Of a DNA stretch of 64,000 bases, positions 17,510-25,910 are shown piece after piece (position 1 is the stretch's first letter; every line of letters begins with the position of its first letter). The stretch covers positions 1-64,000 of the forward strand of contig NZ_JARXXA010000013.1 of NCBI RefSeq assembly GCF_029892785.1, read 5' to 3'. Position numbers and translations under genes: made by a program. This DNA is from Parabacteroides sp. PH5-46. Its GTDB lineage: Bacteria > Bacteroidota > Bacteroidia > Bacteroidales > Tannerellaceae. Below the pieces are notes generated by a model. The model saw only the letters and a list, made by a program, of their open reading frames with translations, did not search any database and had not been told where the DNA came from.

Positions 17510-17543
17510 ATTATAGCCGCAAATTTGCGGCTATAATTTTTTA
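17510..17543. terminator. Bidirectional terminator between mobC and the HEPN operon
   Basis: ATTATAGCCGC and GCGGCTATAAT form an 11-pair perfect stem around AAATTT, followed by TTTTTTAA on the plus side and preceded by AAAAAA (T tract on the minus side). It separates convergent operons. Confidence 0.85.
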
Positions 17544-17562
17544 ATCCATGATTTTCTGTATT

Positions 17563-18495
17563 TTAAGTATAAAAATCTTCATCTTCACTTTCAAAGGAAA
17601 CATTGTCTTTGCCGATAACTTCCACAATCTCCATTCTCTCTTTATCAAAATCATCTTCATATATGCTTTCCAGTTCATCAAGCATTTGAATATTCTTGTG
17701 GGGCTTCAAAAGATATTTAACGTATTCGTGAACATCCCCCATATCCAAAGGTATCGGTTCTATACTCTTTATAAATTCAATAAAGCCGCTTTCTTCTTTG
17801 TTGTTTAGCAGATGTATAAGAATTTCTTTCTTAAAAAGGTTTTCCTTTTGGAACGTAAATTCCTCACACATAAATATCTTATATGCTTTTGAATTAAACG
17901 CTGTTTCGTAAGTGTATAGGTTCAAATTCCGGGACTCCTCCTTAACTACCTGATATATCTGTGTTACTATTTTCCCGACTAACTTGCCGATGAATTTCTT
18001 AATATTTTCATCGTTAGCAGTTGCAAATATCATATCGGTTTTAATTTCGATATTCAGACCTTCCTGGATGAGATTTATAAACTCGTGTGCATCTTTATTT
18101 GGTTCATAGACAGAAGATAGGTTATACCTATTATAGCGCATTGATTTATAAAAATTGGATAATAACTGAATAAATTTATTGTGAATTTTACCCAGATTTA
18201 TCTCCTTCTTCTCTTTTATCCTGTTGAGTAGGTCTAAATGACTATGCGTAATCAAAGATTTCTCAAAATCATCCTGATTTATAGCGGCTTCGTGTTCTAA
18301 TAAAATAACTGCAATCTTTTCTAATCGTTCTAATCCGACAGAAGTATTATATAAAAACTCAAATATTTCCTCATCATTGCAGAAATGTTCCATTTGGTCA
18401 AAGAAATAGAGAGCATTATAAATGAACGCTCCTGAAATCTGTATCTCAGTACCAAGTCGAAAGTTTTTCCAAAAGTATTCAGGGGTATAACTCAT
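17563..18495 (-). CDS. Unknown helical protein, third gene of the HEPN/UPF0489 operon
   Basis: A 310-residue protein that I do not recognise as any named family. It looks almost fully helical, with no signal peptide or membrane segment. The N-terminal half (ISGAFIYNALYFFDQM, then LITHSHLDLLNRI and KSMRYNRYNL) resembles in pattern the helical bundles of HEPN-type proteins, but without a clear R-x4-6-H motif, so this is only a weak inference. The C-terminus is very acidic. It starts 3 bases after the UPF0489 gene ends and is AT-rich like its two partners, unlike the surrounding tra/mob genes. Co-expression with both upstream genes is likely. Confidence 0.75.
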   Translation of the reverse strand: MSYTPEYFWKNFRLGTEIQISGAFIYNALYFFDQMEHFCNDEEIFEFLYNTSVGLERLEKIAVILLEHEAAINQDDFEKSLITHSHLDLLNRIKEKKEINLGKIHNKFIQLLSNFYKSMRYNRYNLSSVYEPNKDAHEFINLIQEGLNIEIKTDMIFATANDENIKKFIGKLVGKIVTQIYQVVKEESRNLNLYTYETAFNSKAYKIFMCEEFTFQKENLFKKEILIHLLNNKEESGFIEFIKSIEPIPLDMGDVHEYVKYLLKPHKNIQMLDELESIYEDDFDKERMEIVEVIGKDNVSFESEDEDFYT

Positions 18496-18498
18496 AGA

Positions 18499-19329
18499 TT
18501 AATATATTGGTTCTGTTCTTAATGCACCATCAAAAAAATATCGGTCTAAATAGTTGAGAATTTTGTTTGCTTCACCGATACCGCCACAACATTCAGGCTC
18601 TCTACATATAGTAATAAACGATGTTCTATTTAATAAACTTTCCATAAAGTATCTCGCATTGGAACTTTCAAAATATTCATCTATGAAGATTTTTTCAGGC
18701 CATGCATAAGTTTTTTCTCGACATTCTGTTGTAAAGCAGTCTAAATCAAAATCTAAAACAAAAGGTTTTATATCTCCCTCATCAAAACGCCTGTTATGGT
18801 ATTGCATAATATCACGAACATTTTGAAAATAAGGCTCTTTTATAATGCTATCCCCTAAACAACCTCTATTATTAAGACTATATTTCAAATGAGAAATACT
18901 GTATAATTCATGTTCTATCTCATCTTCCGACACATAGCGACCTCCCATGTCTTGAATATGATGATTTTCTTCTTGTCCGATTAGAATGGCGTCCTTTATT
19001 AAATCCAGTTCCATTCCAACCAATAACCAATCATCATCCAATACGCCCAAATCAAATTCCACAAAAGACCAAAATTGTTTACTTGTTGCTTCTGACAAAT
19101 CTTTAACTCCCATTCGGGCTAACAACTGACTTTTCGGGAGCAACTCGCAAGCATCATCATGAAGATCAAAATAAATAAGATTGGGCGTTTCTGTAAGTTC
19201 TCCCAGCCTTTTAGCTTCAAACAGTATATTTAATAGTGTACGATGATCGTCATACAGGATAATATGCTTATCACGGAATGTATATGTATTGATATTTGTA
19301 CGGTATGATAGTTCGTATAGTTTGCTCAT
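18499..19329 (-). CDS. UPF0489 family protein (peptide-arginase-like)
   Basis: A 276-residue protein of the UPF0489 type, related to the arginase/deacetylase fold. Metal-site-like motifs are FDLHDDA (residues 54-60) and DFDLDCF (193-199), and a late ICREPECCGG stretch lies at 241-250. Some UPF0489 proteins convert arginine to ornithine in ribosomally made peptides; whether this one does is unknown, and no precursor peptide gene is seen nearby. It lies between a HEPN protein and an unknown protein with 3-base gaps on both sides, so the three genes work as one unit. Alternative idea: a metal-dependent hydrolase effector or modifier in a defence system. Confidence 0.75.
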   Translation of the reverse strand: MSKLYELSYRTNINTYTFRDKHIILYDDHRTLLNILFEAKRLGELTETPNLIYFDLHDDACELLPKSQLLARMGVKDLSEATSKQFWSFVEFDLGVLDDDWLLVGMELDLIKDAILIGQEENHHIQDMGGRYVSEDEIEHELYSISHLKYSLNNRGCLGDSIIKEPYFQNVRDIMQYHNRRFDEGDIKPFVLDFDLDCFTTECREKTYAWPEKIFIDEYFESSNARYFMESLLNRTSFITICREPECCGGIGEANKILNYLDRYFFDGALRTEPIY

Positions 19330-19332
19330 AAC

Positions 19333-20136
19333 TTATCTTATTTTTTGTGCGTTATCTAATCTTCTATGACAATATGAAATCATTGACAATATTTCGAGAG
19401 CATCTTGCTCTGAAACCTCCCAACTGATTTTAGGCTCATGAGCTTCGGGATTACGGAACATACCGCACAAGCCTTTCAAAATATTACAAAATCCCTTATG
19501 CTCGTCTTGCTCTGATTTTGACTGATAGTTGTTTATTATTAAGACCGGATTACTGCTAAATACATATTCGATTAGCTTGCTCCCGTCCTCATTGCATAAG
19601 GATATATCCCTAATTCTTTGGAATAAACCCTTGCTTGCTTCAAATACTGAATGAAAATAATTATTTGCTAGTAGTTCAGCTTTACAATAATTGAAGATTT
19701 CTCTATGTGCCTTCCTTTGCTCTAATTTTGTTTTCAGATCATCCGCTTTCCTTTGGGCTTCTGAAATTGTCGATGCCTGTTTTATCTCGCTAAAACTGCC
19801 GTTTTCATTAAACTGGTATCCGATAAAACTTAATTGCTGGTTGATTTGATTTCGTTTTTCCGCAAAAACTTCCGGGCTATTAACATATTTTGCTGGAGCC
19901 AATGCAAGTGCAATGAAGTTCAATATATTATTAGAGCATTGATTATTGTTTTGATAAACAGCAAAAGCATCATATATCCTTTTCCATTTAGTAGAAGTCG
20001 GCGATATATCGGTTATTTTACTTTGCGCTAATAAGTGCTGTATTTCGCTACCTGTTAAGCCCGAATTTGTATCCCCAAGAATTTTAGAAATACCTTCTAA
20101 AGTGGGTTGTGTAAAACATTTTCTTAGTGTTGCCAT
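19333..20136 (-). CDS. TIGR02391/Ymh-type HEPN protein, first gene of accessory operon
   Basis: A 267-residue protein whose C-terminal domain matches the TIGR02391 (Hypoth_Ymh) group of HEPN proteins. The R-x4-H RNase motif is present as FRNPEAH at residues 227-233 (R228, H233). The N-terminal part (about 1-110) is a separate helical region. HEPN proteins of this type are often RNases in abortive-infection and toxin systems. It heads the operon: a TAAATTTG -7 box lies at 20156-20163 and the leader is very short. AT-rich base composition marks it as cargo. Confidence 0.82.
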   Translation of the reverse strand: MATLRKCFTQPTLEGISKILGDTNSGLTGSEIQHLLAQSKITDISPTSTKWKRIYDAFAVYQNNNQCSNNILNFIALALAPAKYVNSPEVFAEKRNQINQQLSFIGYQFNENGSFSEIKQASTISEAQRKADDLKTKLEQRKAHREIFNYCKAELLANNYFHSVFEASKGLFQRIRDISLCNEDGSKLIEYVFSSNPVLIINNYQSKSEQDEHKGFCNILKGLCGMFRNPEAHEPKISWEVSEQDALEILSMISYCHRRLDNAQKIR

Positions 20137-20155
20137 AATCTACTGATATAAAATA

Positions 20156-20163
20156 CAAATTTA
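20156..20163 (-). promoter_or_regulatory. Bacteroidetes -7 box for the HEPN operon
   Basis: TAAATTTG on the minus strand fits the TAnnTTTG consensus and lies about 20 bases before the ATG of the HEPN gene. Confidence 0.6.
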
Positions 20164-20312
20164 GAAAAAACGCAGGATATGACCCAGCGTTTTGCGTAAC
20201 AATGAATCGCCCCGACAACTAAAGATTATTCTTGATTTCGACGCCACTCCCGGACACAAGCTGCCGCTGTCTTAAAACCTTGCAATCAGTCCATTACTTC
20301 GGTTTACCTTCG

Positions 20313-20336
20313 TTCTGCATTAATAGTAATGCAGAA
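20313..20336. repeat. Hairpin in the leader of the DUF3945 gene
   Basis: TTCTGCATT and AATGCAGAA are perfect 9-base arms around AATAGT, ending 17 bases before the start codon at 20354. It could hide or stabilise the translation start. The rest of 20137-20312 holds the divergent HEPN promoter and no gene. Confidence 0.6.
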
Positions 20337-20353
20337 TTAAAAACCATTTTATC

Positions 20354-21910
20354 ATGGACGAAAAAATCAAAAAAGACGAGCCTTTAGTCTTATTGTCTAT
20401 CGGCGCAGACGGCAATCTAAAAGTCGTTTCCGGGATGAACAAAGACGGTACACTTAACACCGTCAATCCCACCAAAGAGAACTCGGACAAATTCTTTGAA
20501 ATTAATTCCAACGGCAACCCGCTGGAGAATTTCATGCAGAAGTTTTCCGGGCAGTATGAAACCCCTTCGCATATAGGGCTTTATGCAGTCATGGCAAGCG
20601 CGGTCGATAAAATTTCCGGCTTCCTTGACAAGATCATCAAGATTAATCCTGATGATAAGGTACTCGATCCTTACAAGGTTAAACCCGAAGGCGAAGCGCA
20701 GGAACAAGCCCAGGGAAAGTACCAACCGCTTGACCTTAATAAAGTCGATTGGAAGGAGGCCGAAAAGCTGGGTATTTCAGCCGACGATTTCCGCGACGCA
20801 CTCAAAGCAATGGCCTACGGGCATAAATCCCCCGGCCTGGTGGATATTAAGGCAAACATCGACGGGGAAGAAATTACGGTCAAAGCCCGCCTGTCATTGG
20901 AACAACAGCCCGACGGCTCTATCAAAATCCAAACGCACCCCTACCAACAGCAACCCGATTTCGATAAGCCTTTTATGGGCGTGAAGTTTACCGACGAGGA
21001 TATAAAGCAATTCCAGCAGACGGGTAACGGTGGCCGTGTATTCGACCTGGAGCCTGTACCGGGCGGCGAAAAAGTGCCTTCGCTCGTTTCGCTCGACAAG
21101 CAGACTAACCGCTTCGAGGCTATGCCTCTGTCTGAAATTAATATCCCGCAGACATTGAAGAACGCCCTACTTTCCGAAGAACAGCAAACGAAGTTAAAAG
21201 CGGGCGAGGGCGTGCTGGTCGAGGGTATGGATAAAAAGGTAAAGCCCGGCGAAGAACCGTCTAAAATCGACCGCATTATCCAGTACAATGCTGCAAACCG
21301 CAATTTCGATTTCCGGTTTACCCTGGAACAGCGGGAACAGCACCGCCAGGAGCGGGCGGCCAAGCAGGAACAAAGCGGAGAAGATAAACCGCTTAAAGCC
21401 CGTAAGGTTGGCGATATTTGGGTACGTCCCATTCAGGGCGGGGTGGAACTTTCCCGCGAACAATTCAAACAGCTATGTGAAGGTAAGCCTATTTGGGTGG
21501 AGGGTATGCAGAAGCCCCAGCCCAAACAGCAGGAAGGAGCGCAACAGGTCGAAGCCACCGACAAGAAAGGGCAGAAATACAATGCCTGGATATGGCCTGA
21601 CCCGGAGAAAGGCCACGTTCGCCATACCTCCAAGCACCCCGACCAAATACGGGCTATCGAAGCGAAACAAGCCGCAAAAGAGGGTCAGAACATCAAACCC
21701 GCCGCAGGCCATAAGACACAGGTAGCGGTAAATAATGACGGTAAAACCAACGAAGCCACCAAGCACGCCCAGGGCAAGGGCGAACCTTTGAAGTCTGGGC
21801 AGACTAATCCCACTGCCAAACAGGGCGAGAAGAAGAAAGAGAGCCAGCAGCGTAAGCAGTCCCCGGCGGCTCCGAAGAAAGGCAAAAGCAAAGACGTAGG
21901 GGGCTTATAA
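20354..21910 (+). CDS. DUF4099/DUF3945 domain protein
   Basis: A 518-residue protein with an N-terminal DUF4099-like region and repeated DUF3945-type blocks in the middle and C-terminal part (for example about residues 215-300 and 360-400). The tail after about 440 is a lysine-, glutamine- and proline-rich low-complexity stretch. Such proteins nearly always sit next to topB in Bacteroides ICEs; their role is unknown. It precedes topB by 33 bases, probably as one operon. No signal peptide or membrane segment is seen, so it is cytoplasmic. Confidence 0.85.
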   Translation: MDEKIKKDEPLVLLSIGADGNLKVVSGMNKDGTLNTVNPTKENSDKFFEINSNGNPLENFMQKFSGQYETPSHIGLYAVMASAVDKISGFLDKIIKINPDDKVLDPYKVKPEGEAQEQAQGKYQPLDLNKVDWKEAEKLGISADDFRDALKAMAYGHKSPGLVDIKANIDGEEITVKARLSLEQQPDGSIKIQTHPYQQQPDFDKPFMGVKFTDEDIKQFQQTGNGGRVFDLEPVPGGEKVPSLVSLDKQTNRFEAMPLSEINIPQTLKNALLSEEQQTKLKAGEGVLVEGMDKKVKPGEEPSKIDRIIQYNAANRNFDFRFTLEQREQHRQERAAKQEQSGEDKPLKARKVGDIWVRPIQGGVELSREQFKQLCEGKPIWVEGMQKPQPKQQEGAQQVEATDKKGQKYNAWIWPDPEKGHVRHTSKHPDQIRAIEAKQAAKEGQNIKPAAGHKTQVAVNNDGKTNEATKHAQGKGEPLKSGQTNPTAKQGEKKKESQQRKQSPAAPKKGKSKDVGGL

Positions 21911-21925
21911 TTCAAATTTTCAAAC

Positions 21926-21943
21926 CCACTAAAAAAATCAAAG
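21926..21943 (+). promoter_or_regulatory. Variant leader motif directly before topB
   Basis: CCACTAAAAAAATCAAAG ends at the base before the topB ATG (21944). It differs at one base from the motif before traA, which ends one base before its ATG, supporting a common translation leader. Confidence 0.55.
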
Positions 21944-24055
21944 ATGAAAGTTATAATAGCAGAAAAGCCCAGCGTTGCGCGAGATATTGCCAGCGTTTTA
22001 GGCGTAACCAATAAGAAAGACGGATTTATCGAAGGGAACGGTTATACCGTAACATGGGCGTTCGGCCACCTGGTCGGACTTGCCATGCCCGAAGCCTATG
22101 GCTTTACAGGTTTCCAGCGTGAAAACCTGCCGATACTTCCGAAGGATTTTACCCTTGTTCCCCGGCAAGTCAGGGAAGGCAAAGAGTATAAACCCGACCC
22201 CGGCGCACTCAAACAGATAAAAGTCATTAAAGACCTGTTCTGCCGCGCCGATGAAATTATAGTAGCGACCGACGCCGGAAGGGAAGGCGAGTTAATATTT
22301 CGCTATATATATAATTATGTAGGATGCCGTACTCCATTCCGTCGCCTGTGGATAAGCTCACTTACCGACAGGGCAATCCGCGACGGCTTCCAGTCCCTTT
22401 GTCCAGGGAGCGATTACGATAACCTCTATTACTCCGCCAAAGCCCGCAGCCAGGCGGATTGGATAGTAGGTATTAATGCCTCGCAAGCACTTTCCATTAC
22501 CGCCGGGAGCGGCGTATGGTCGCTGGGACGGGTACAGACCCCGACCCTTGCTATGATCTGTTCGCGCTACCTGGAGAACAAGGACTTTAAGCCGCAGACC
22601 TATTTTCGCCTGAAGGTGCATACGTCGAAAGACGCGACGGCTTTTGCAGTCCTTTCGGCTGACAAGTACGACACCCGTACCGCCGCCGATGAAACGGCCA
22701 GCGCGGTAAATGCCGCCGGAGGGCTTACCGTTACGTCCGTCGTAAAAAAGGAAGTCCACCAGGAACCGCCGCTTTTGTACGACCTCACAACATTACAGAA
22801 GGACGCCAACAAGCGGTACAGCTTTTCAGCGGATAAAACGCTGACGATAGCCCAGGCGTTGTATGAAAAAAAGATTATTTCCTACCCGCGTACTGGCTCC
22901 CGGTATATCTCCGCCGACGTACTGGAGGAAATACCGCACCTGATAGCGACTTTACGGGCGCACCCTAAATTCGGGGCGTATATCGACAGCAGGTTTGATA
23001 CTTCGCTTAATACCCGCCCGGTGGACGATGCCAAAGTAACCGACCACCATGCGCTGATTATTACGGAAGATCCCGCGACGGGATTATCCGCCGATGAACA
23101 GCTTATTTACGACATGGTTGCCGGACGTATGCTTGAAGCCTTCGGAGAGCGTTGCACCAAAGAGAACACCGCCGTAACGCTTGACGCTGGCGGCGTACAC
23201 TTTAGCGCAAAGGGCAGTATAATGTTACATCCCGGCTGGCGTAATGTTTTCGGAGCCAACCAGGAAGAAACAGCGGACGAGGATTTAACCATACTGCCCG
23301 ACCTGACGGAAGGCGATAAACTGGCCGTCCGTGATACGGAGGTGCAGGAAAAGCAGACCAAACCCAAGCCCCTGCACACGGAAGCCTCCTTACTTTCGGC
23401 AATGGAATCGGCAGGCAAAGAGGTGGAGAACGAGGAAGAACGCGAGGCCATGAAGGACGCAGGGATAGGAACACCCGCGACAAGGGCGGCAATAATCGAA
23501 ACCCTGTTTGCCCGTGAGTATATCGTGCGTGAGAAAAAAGCCCTCGTTCCTACGAACAAGGGGCTTGTCGTCTATCTTGCTGTTAGGGAGAAGAAGATAG
23601 CCGACGTAGCAATGACCGGGCAATGGGAATACGCCCTTGCAAAGATCGGTACGGGCGATATGGATGCAGGCACGTTCCACCGCTCGATAGAGGTTTACGC
23701 GTCGCAGATCACAGCCGAGTTACTGGATATGCCTTTCGAGCGGCAGGATAACCGCCAGTCATGCCCTTGTCCTAAATGCAAAAAAGGTAGCGTGGTTATC
23801 TATCAAAAGGTAGCCAAGTGTAATAGTGAAGCCTGTGGGCTGACTGTATGGCGATGTATTGCAAAAAAAGAGTTATCCGATACGCAGATTACGTCGCTGC
23901 TCATGGACGGAAAGACCGGGATAATTAAGGGCTTTGTAAGCAGTAAGACGGGCAAGACGTTCGAGGCTGCTCTGAAATTCGACGCCGATTATAAAACCGT
24001 GTTCGAGTTCGAGGATAAGAAAGGCAAGGGAGGAAACAAACGCAAATCCAGGTAA
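21944..24055 (+). CDS. topB: DNA topoisomerase III (TopB/Exc-like)
   Basis: A 703-residue type IA topoisomerase. The TOPRIM domain is at the N-terminus (VIIAEKPSVARDIA; DAGREGELIFRY). The active-site tyrosine is Y314 in ISYPRTGSRY. A C-terminal zinc-finger-like block CPCPKCKKG...C...C is followed by a GFVSSKTGKTFEAALKFD region. In CTnDOT the equivalent gene, exc, is linked to the excision genes, and this gene also sits near xis-type genes, although on the other strand. Role: resolving DNA intermediates during excision, transfer or replication of the element. Confidence 0.95.
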   Translation: MKVIIAEKPSVARDIASVLGVTNKKDGFIEGNGYTVTWAFGHLVGLAMPEAYGFTGFQRENLPILPKDFTLVPRQVREGKEYKPDPGALKQIKVIKDLFCRADEIIVATDAGREGELIFRYIYNYVGCRTPFRRLWISSLTDRAIRDGFQSLCPGSDYDNLYYSAKARSQADWIVGINASQALSITAGSGVWSLGRVQTPTLAMICSRYLENKDFKPQTYFRLKVHTSKDATAFAVLSADKYDTRTAADETASAVNAAGGLTVTSVVKKEVHQEPPLLYDLTTLQKDANKRYSFSADKTLTIAQALYEKKIISYPRTGSRYISADVLEEIPHLIATLRAHPKFGAYIDSRFDTSLNTRPVDDAKVTDHHALIITEDPATGLSADEQLIYDMVAGRMLEAFGERCTKENTAVTLDAGGVHFSAKGSIMLHPGWRNVFGANQEETADEDLTILPDLTEGDKLAVRDTEVQEKQTKPKPLHTEASLLSAMESAGKEVENEEEREAMKDAGIGTPATRAAIIETLFAREYIVREKKALVPTNKGLVVYLAVREKKIADVAMTGQWEYALAKIGTGDMDAGTFHRSIEVYASQITAELLDMPFERQDNRQSCPCPKCKKGSVVIYQKVAKCNSEACGLTVWRCIAKKELSDTQITSLLMDGKTGIIKGFVSSKTGKTFEAALKFDADYKTVFEFEDKKGKGGNKRKSR

Positions 24056-24121
24056 ATCACTATCTTTGCCACTGAAAAAGTCTTTGAGGTTATTGCAGAT
24101 AGGGATGTTTGCTTTTAACTT

Positions 24122-24139
24122 CTCTGATTTTTTTAGTGG
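24122..24139 (-). promoter_or_regulatory. Orphan copy of the tra leader motif
   Basis: Exact 18-base copy (minus-strand CCACTAAAAAAATCAGAG) 66 bases after the topB stop. Here the minus-strand motif points at topB's 3' end, with no start codon next to it. It may be a relic of a lost gene or a rearrangement junction. Confidence 0.5.
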
Positions 24140-24141
24140 TG

Positions 24142-24173
24142 GCGTCCGGGGCAATGCTCCGGACGCTTTTTTA
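24142..24173 (+). terminator. Terminator of the DUF3945-topB operon
   Basis: GCGTCCGG and CCGGACGC pair around a short loop and are followed by TTTTTTAT. It lies 87 bases after the topB stop and faces the converging DUF3883 gene. Confidence 0.85.
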
Positions 24174-24183
24174 TAGAGGAAGA

Positions 24184-25443
24184 TTATTTTCTCTTTGTAT
24201 TGATCGTTACTTTAAAATTTATTGGCTTTATCTGTATATCGTCATTTTGAGGTCTAAAAGGGTTTCCCATTATCCAAACTCGCGGATTTGTTGAAATAAT
24301 ATCATAAACCATATAAATATAATAATTATCCAATTCTTTGGCTGTATAAAGCTCGTTTACAGACAAGTAAAAATTTGTCCGCCCAACTTTAAGGCTTGTT
24401 GCTTTAACCTCAATAAATCTCTTCGCTCCATCAATGTCAAATGATAGTATATCATAACCGAAAGAGTCAGATTCTAAAGATACTCTTTTAACTTTCTTTG
24501 CTAAATCAGTTCTTCCTGCATCTATCAACCTTCCTATTTCAAAATCCATTACTACTTTTTCGCCTCTATCTCCAAGTCTTTTCATTTTTTTTGCATCCTT
24601 CTCATAATCTTTTTTTCTTGATTTAGATTTTGCTTTTTTGGCTTGCATTTCAGACTGTTCAGGTGGAACAATTTCTAAATCAACTAACGAGATGTCAAAA
24701 TCAGCAGGAAAGGCAGGCATTTGATATTCAGAAAGCATATCATTTCCATCAAAACTTTGACCTTCTTTCGGTGGTCTGCCTGGATATTCTGTATATAAAA
24801 AATGAGAAAACAAATCAACTGACCATTTTTTCATTATAACATCCTGATTCTTGAAGGAGATTAATGCCTCCCTCTTATATACAGGATCTTTTCTAAGTAG
24901 TTCCTTTGTATCCAAATCAAGTTGTATTAAAAAATAATTCAAATGATCGGAAGAAAATACATTTAAATATCTTTCAGGATAATACGAGCAAAGAATCTTA
25001 CCTTTAAACATTGGCGAAAGAGGATTTTCTACGATTAAATTAATATTGCCATTTCCTCCTGCGGTAAGTAAATCTAAGATTGATTTTTTTACATTACTAA
25101 AGGCTTCCTGATAAGTGCTACCAAACTTTTTCGTGAAACGATACTCGTAATTTGCATCAGATTTAGTCCTCCCGTAATAAACACCAAACTTAAATGCGGT
25201 CGCTCCAATGATTCTACCAAGTCCGTCAAGCTGACGTTCCAAAGTATAACAGAAATTATATCCATTTTTAGGAAGATCAACCCCCGCAACATAATCGTCT
25301 ATTCTCATTGTGCGGATTTTATCTCGATTGAAATACTTTGCAAATGAATCACGAATTTGGTATAATTCTTCTCGGCTTTTAATTATATCTTCAAGGCGAT
25401 TTTGGAATCTCGCTTGTGCTTCTCTTAATTCATTTATATTCAT
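24184..25443 (-). CDS. DUF3883 domain protein, PD-(D/E)xK nuclease-like
   Basis: A 419-residue protein. The C-terminal third is a DUF3883 domain with a restriction-nuclease-like signature: GDRGE (residues 291-295), GYD (329-331) and EVK (345-347), then FYLSVNEL and a conserved YYIYMVYD strand. The N-terminal 270 residues are not recognised; a lysine-rich linker (269-288) joins the parts. DUF3883 domains occur in restriction and other defence proteins, where they probably cut or bind DNA. No methylase or helicase partner is adjacent. A TATCTTTG -7 box at 25470-25477 gives it its own promoter. The gene is AT-rich, which suggests cargo. Confidence 0.75.
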   Translation of the reverse strand: MNINELREAQARFQNRLEDIIKSREELYQIRDSFAKYFNRDKIRTMRIDDYVAGVDLPKNGYNFCYTLERQLDGLGRIIGATAFKFGVYYGRTKSDANYEYRFTKKFGSTYQEAFSNVKKSILDLLTAGGNGNINLIVENPLSPMFKGKILCSYYPERYLNVFSSDHLNYFLIQLDLDTKELLRKDPVYKREALISFKNQDVIMKKWSVDLFSHFLYTEYPGRPPKEGQSFDGNDMLSEYQMPAFPADFDISLVDLEIVPPEQSEMQAKKAKSKSRKKDYEKDAKKMKRLGDRGEKVVMDFEIGRLIDAGRTDLAKKVKRVSLESDSFGYDILSFDIDGAKRFIEVKATSLKVGRTNFYLSVNELYTAKELDNYYIYMVYDIISTNPRVWIMGNPFRPQNDDIQIKPINFKVTINTKRK

Positions 25444-25469
25444 ATCATTTCTGCTTAGGGTTCATACAG

Positions 25470-25477
25470 CAAAGATA
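25470..25477 (-). promoter_or_regulatory. -7 box for the DUF3883 gene
   Basis: TATCTTTG on the minus strand matches the Bacteroidetes TAnnTTTG consensus, 27 bases upstream of the start codon. Confidence 0.6.
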
Positions 25478-25529
25478 CGTTTTCCGCCTGAATCATAAAC
25501 CGTATAAAGAAGTGAATTATTTTAAAGCA

Positions 25530-25561
25530 CGTCCCGCCTTATCTCACGACAAAACGGGACG
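25530..25561 (-). terminator. Hairpin after the HTH gene pair
   Basis: CGTCCCG and CGGGACG can pair across an 18-base loop. On the minus strand it is followed by TGCTTTAAAATAATT, a weak T-rich tail. It lies about 25 bases after the stop of the downstream HTH gene. Confidence 0.5.
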
Positions 25562-25583
25562 CTGATAAAGAACAAAAAGAAAT

Positions 25584-25910
25584 TTACTCCCCGGAATCTT
25601 CTTCGGTTTCTTCTCCGGGTTCTCCTTTGGCAAAATTCTTTCGGATAAACGCCTCTACATCGCTTTCCCGGTAATAAGTTTTATGATATATCATTTGGTA
25701 GGGAAGTTCGCCCGAAGAACGGTAACGCTGTAAAGTGCGCTTGCTTACATGGAGTAACTGGCAAACTTCCTGATTATCCAGGAAGCGTTCGCCGCCTAAA
25801 AAATGATACCTGCCCGACATATTTTCCATGTTGTTGTCTAAACGGTCAAAACGCCCCATAAAACGCTCAAACCACCCCTGTAACCAATCCATTAACTCGT
25901 CATTTTCCAT
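25584..25910 (-). CDS. HTH protein, excisionase-like (second of pair)
   Basis: A 108-residue protein with a MerR/excisionase-type helix-turn-helix (FLDNQEVCQLLHVSKRTLQRYRSSGELPY at about residues 43-71) and a helical N-terminus that may mediate dimerisation. The C-terminal tail is acidic. It overlaps the upstream HTH gene by 11 bases. In CTnDOT the paired small proteins Xis2c and Xis2d have this form and drive excision, so this is probably the matching pair, though a direct sequence match is not proved here. Confidence 0.82.
   Translation of the reverse strand: MENDELMDWLQGWFERFMGRFDRLDNNMENMSGRYHFLGGERFLDNQEVCQLLHVSKRTLQRYRSSGELPYQMIYHKTYYRESDVEAFIRKNFAKGEPGEETEEDSGE

Noticed and set aside
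17563-20136. Classical toxin-antitoxin pair
   Set aside because: Three large genes, no small antitoxin-like ORF and no second component with known antitoxin features; a defence or modification role is kept as a hypothesis instead.
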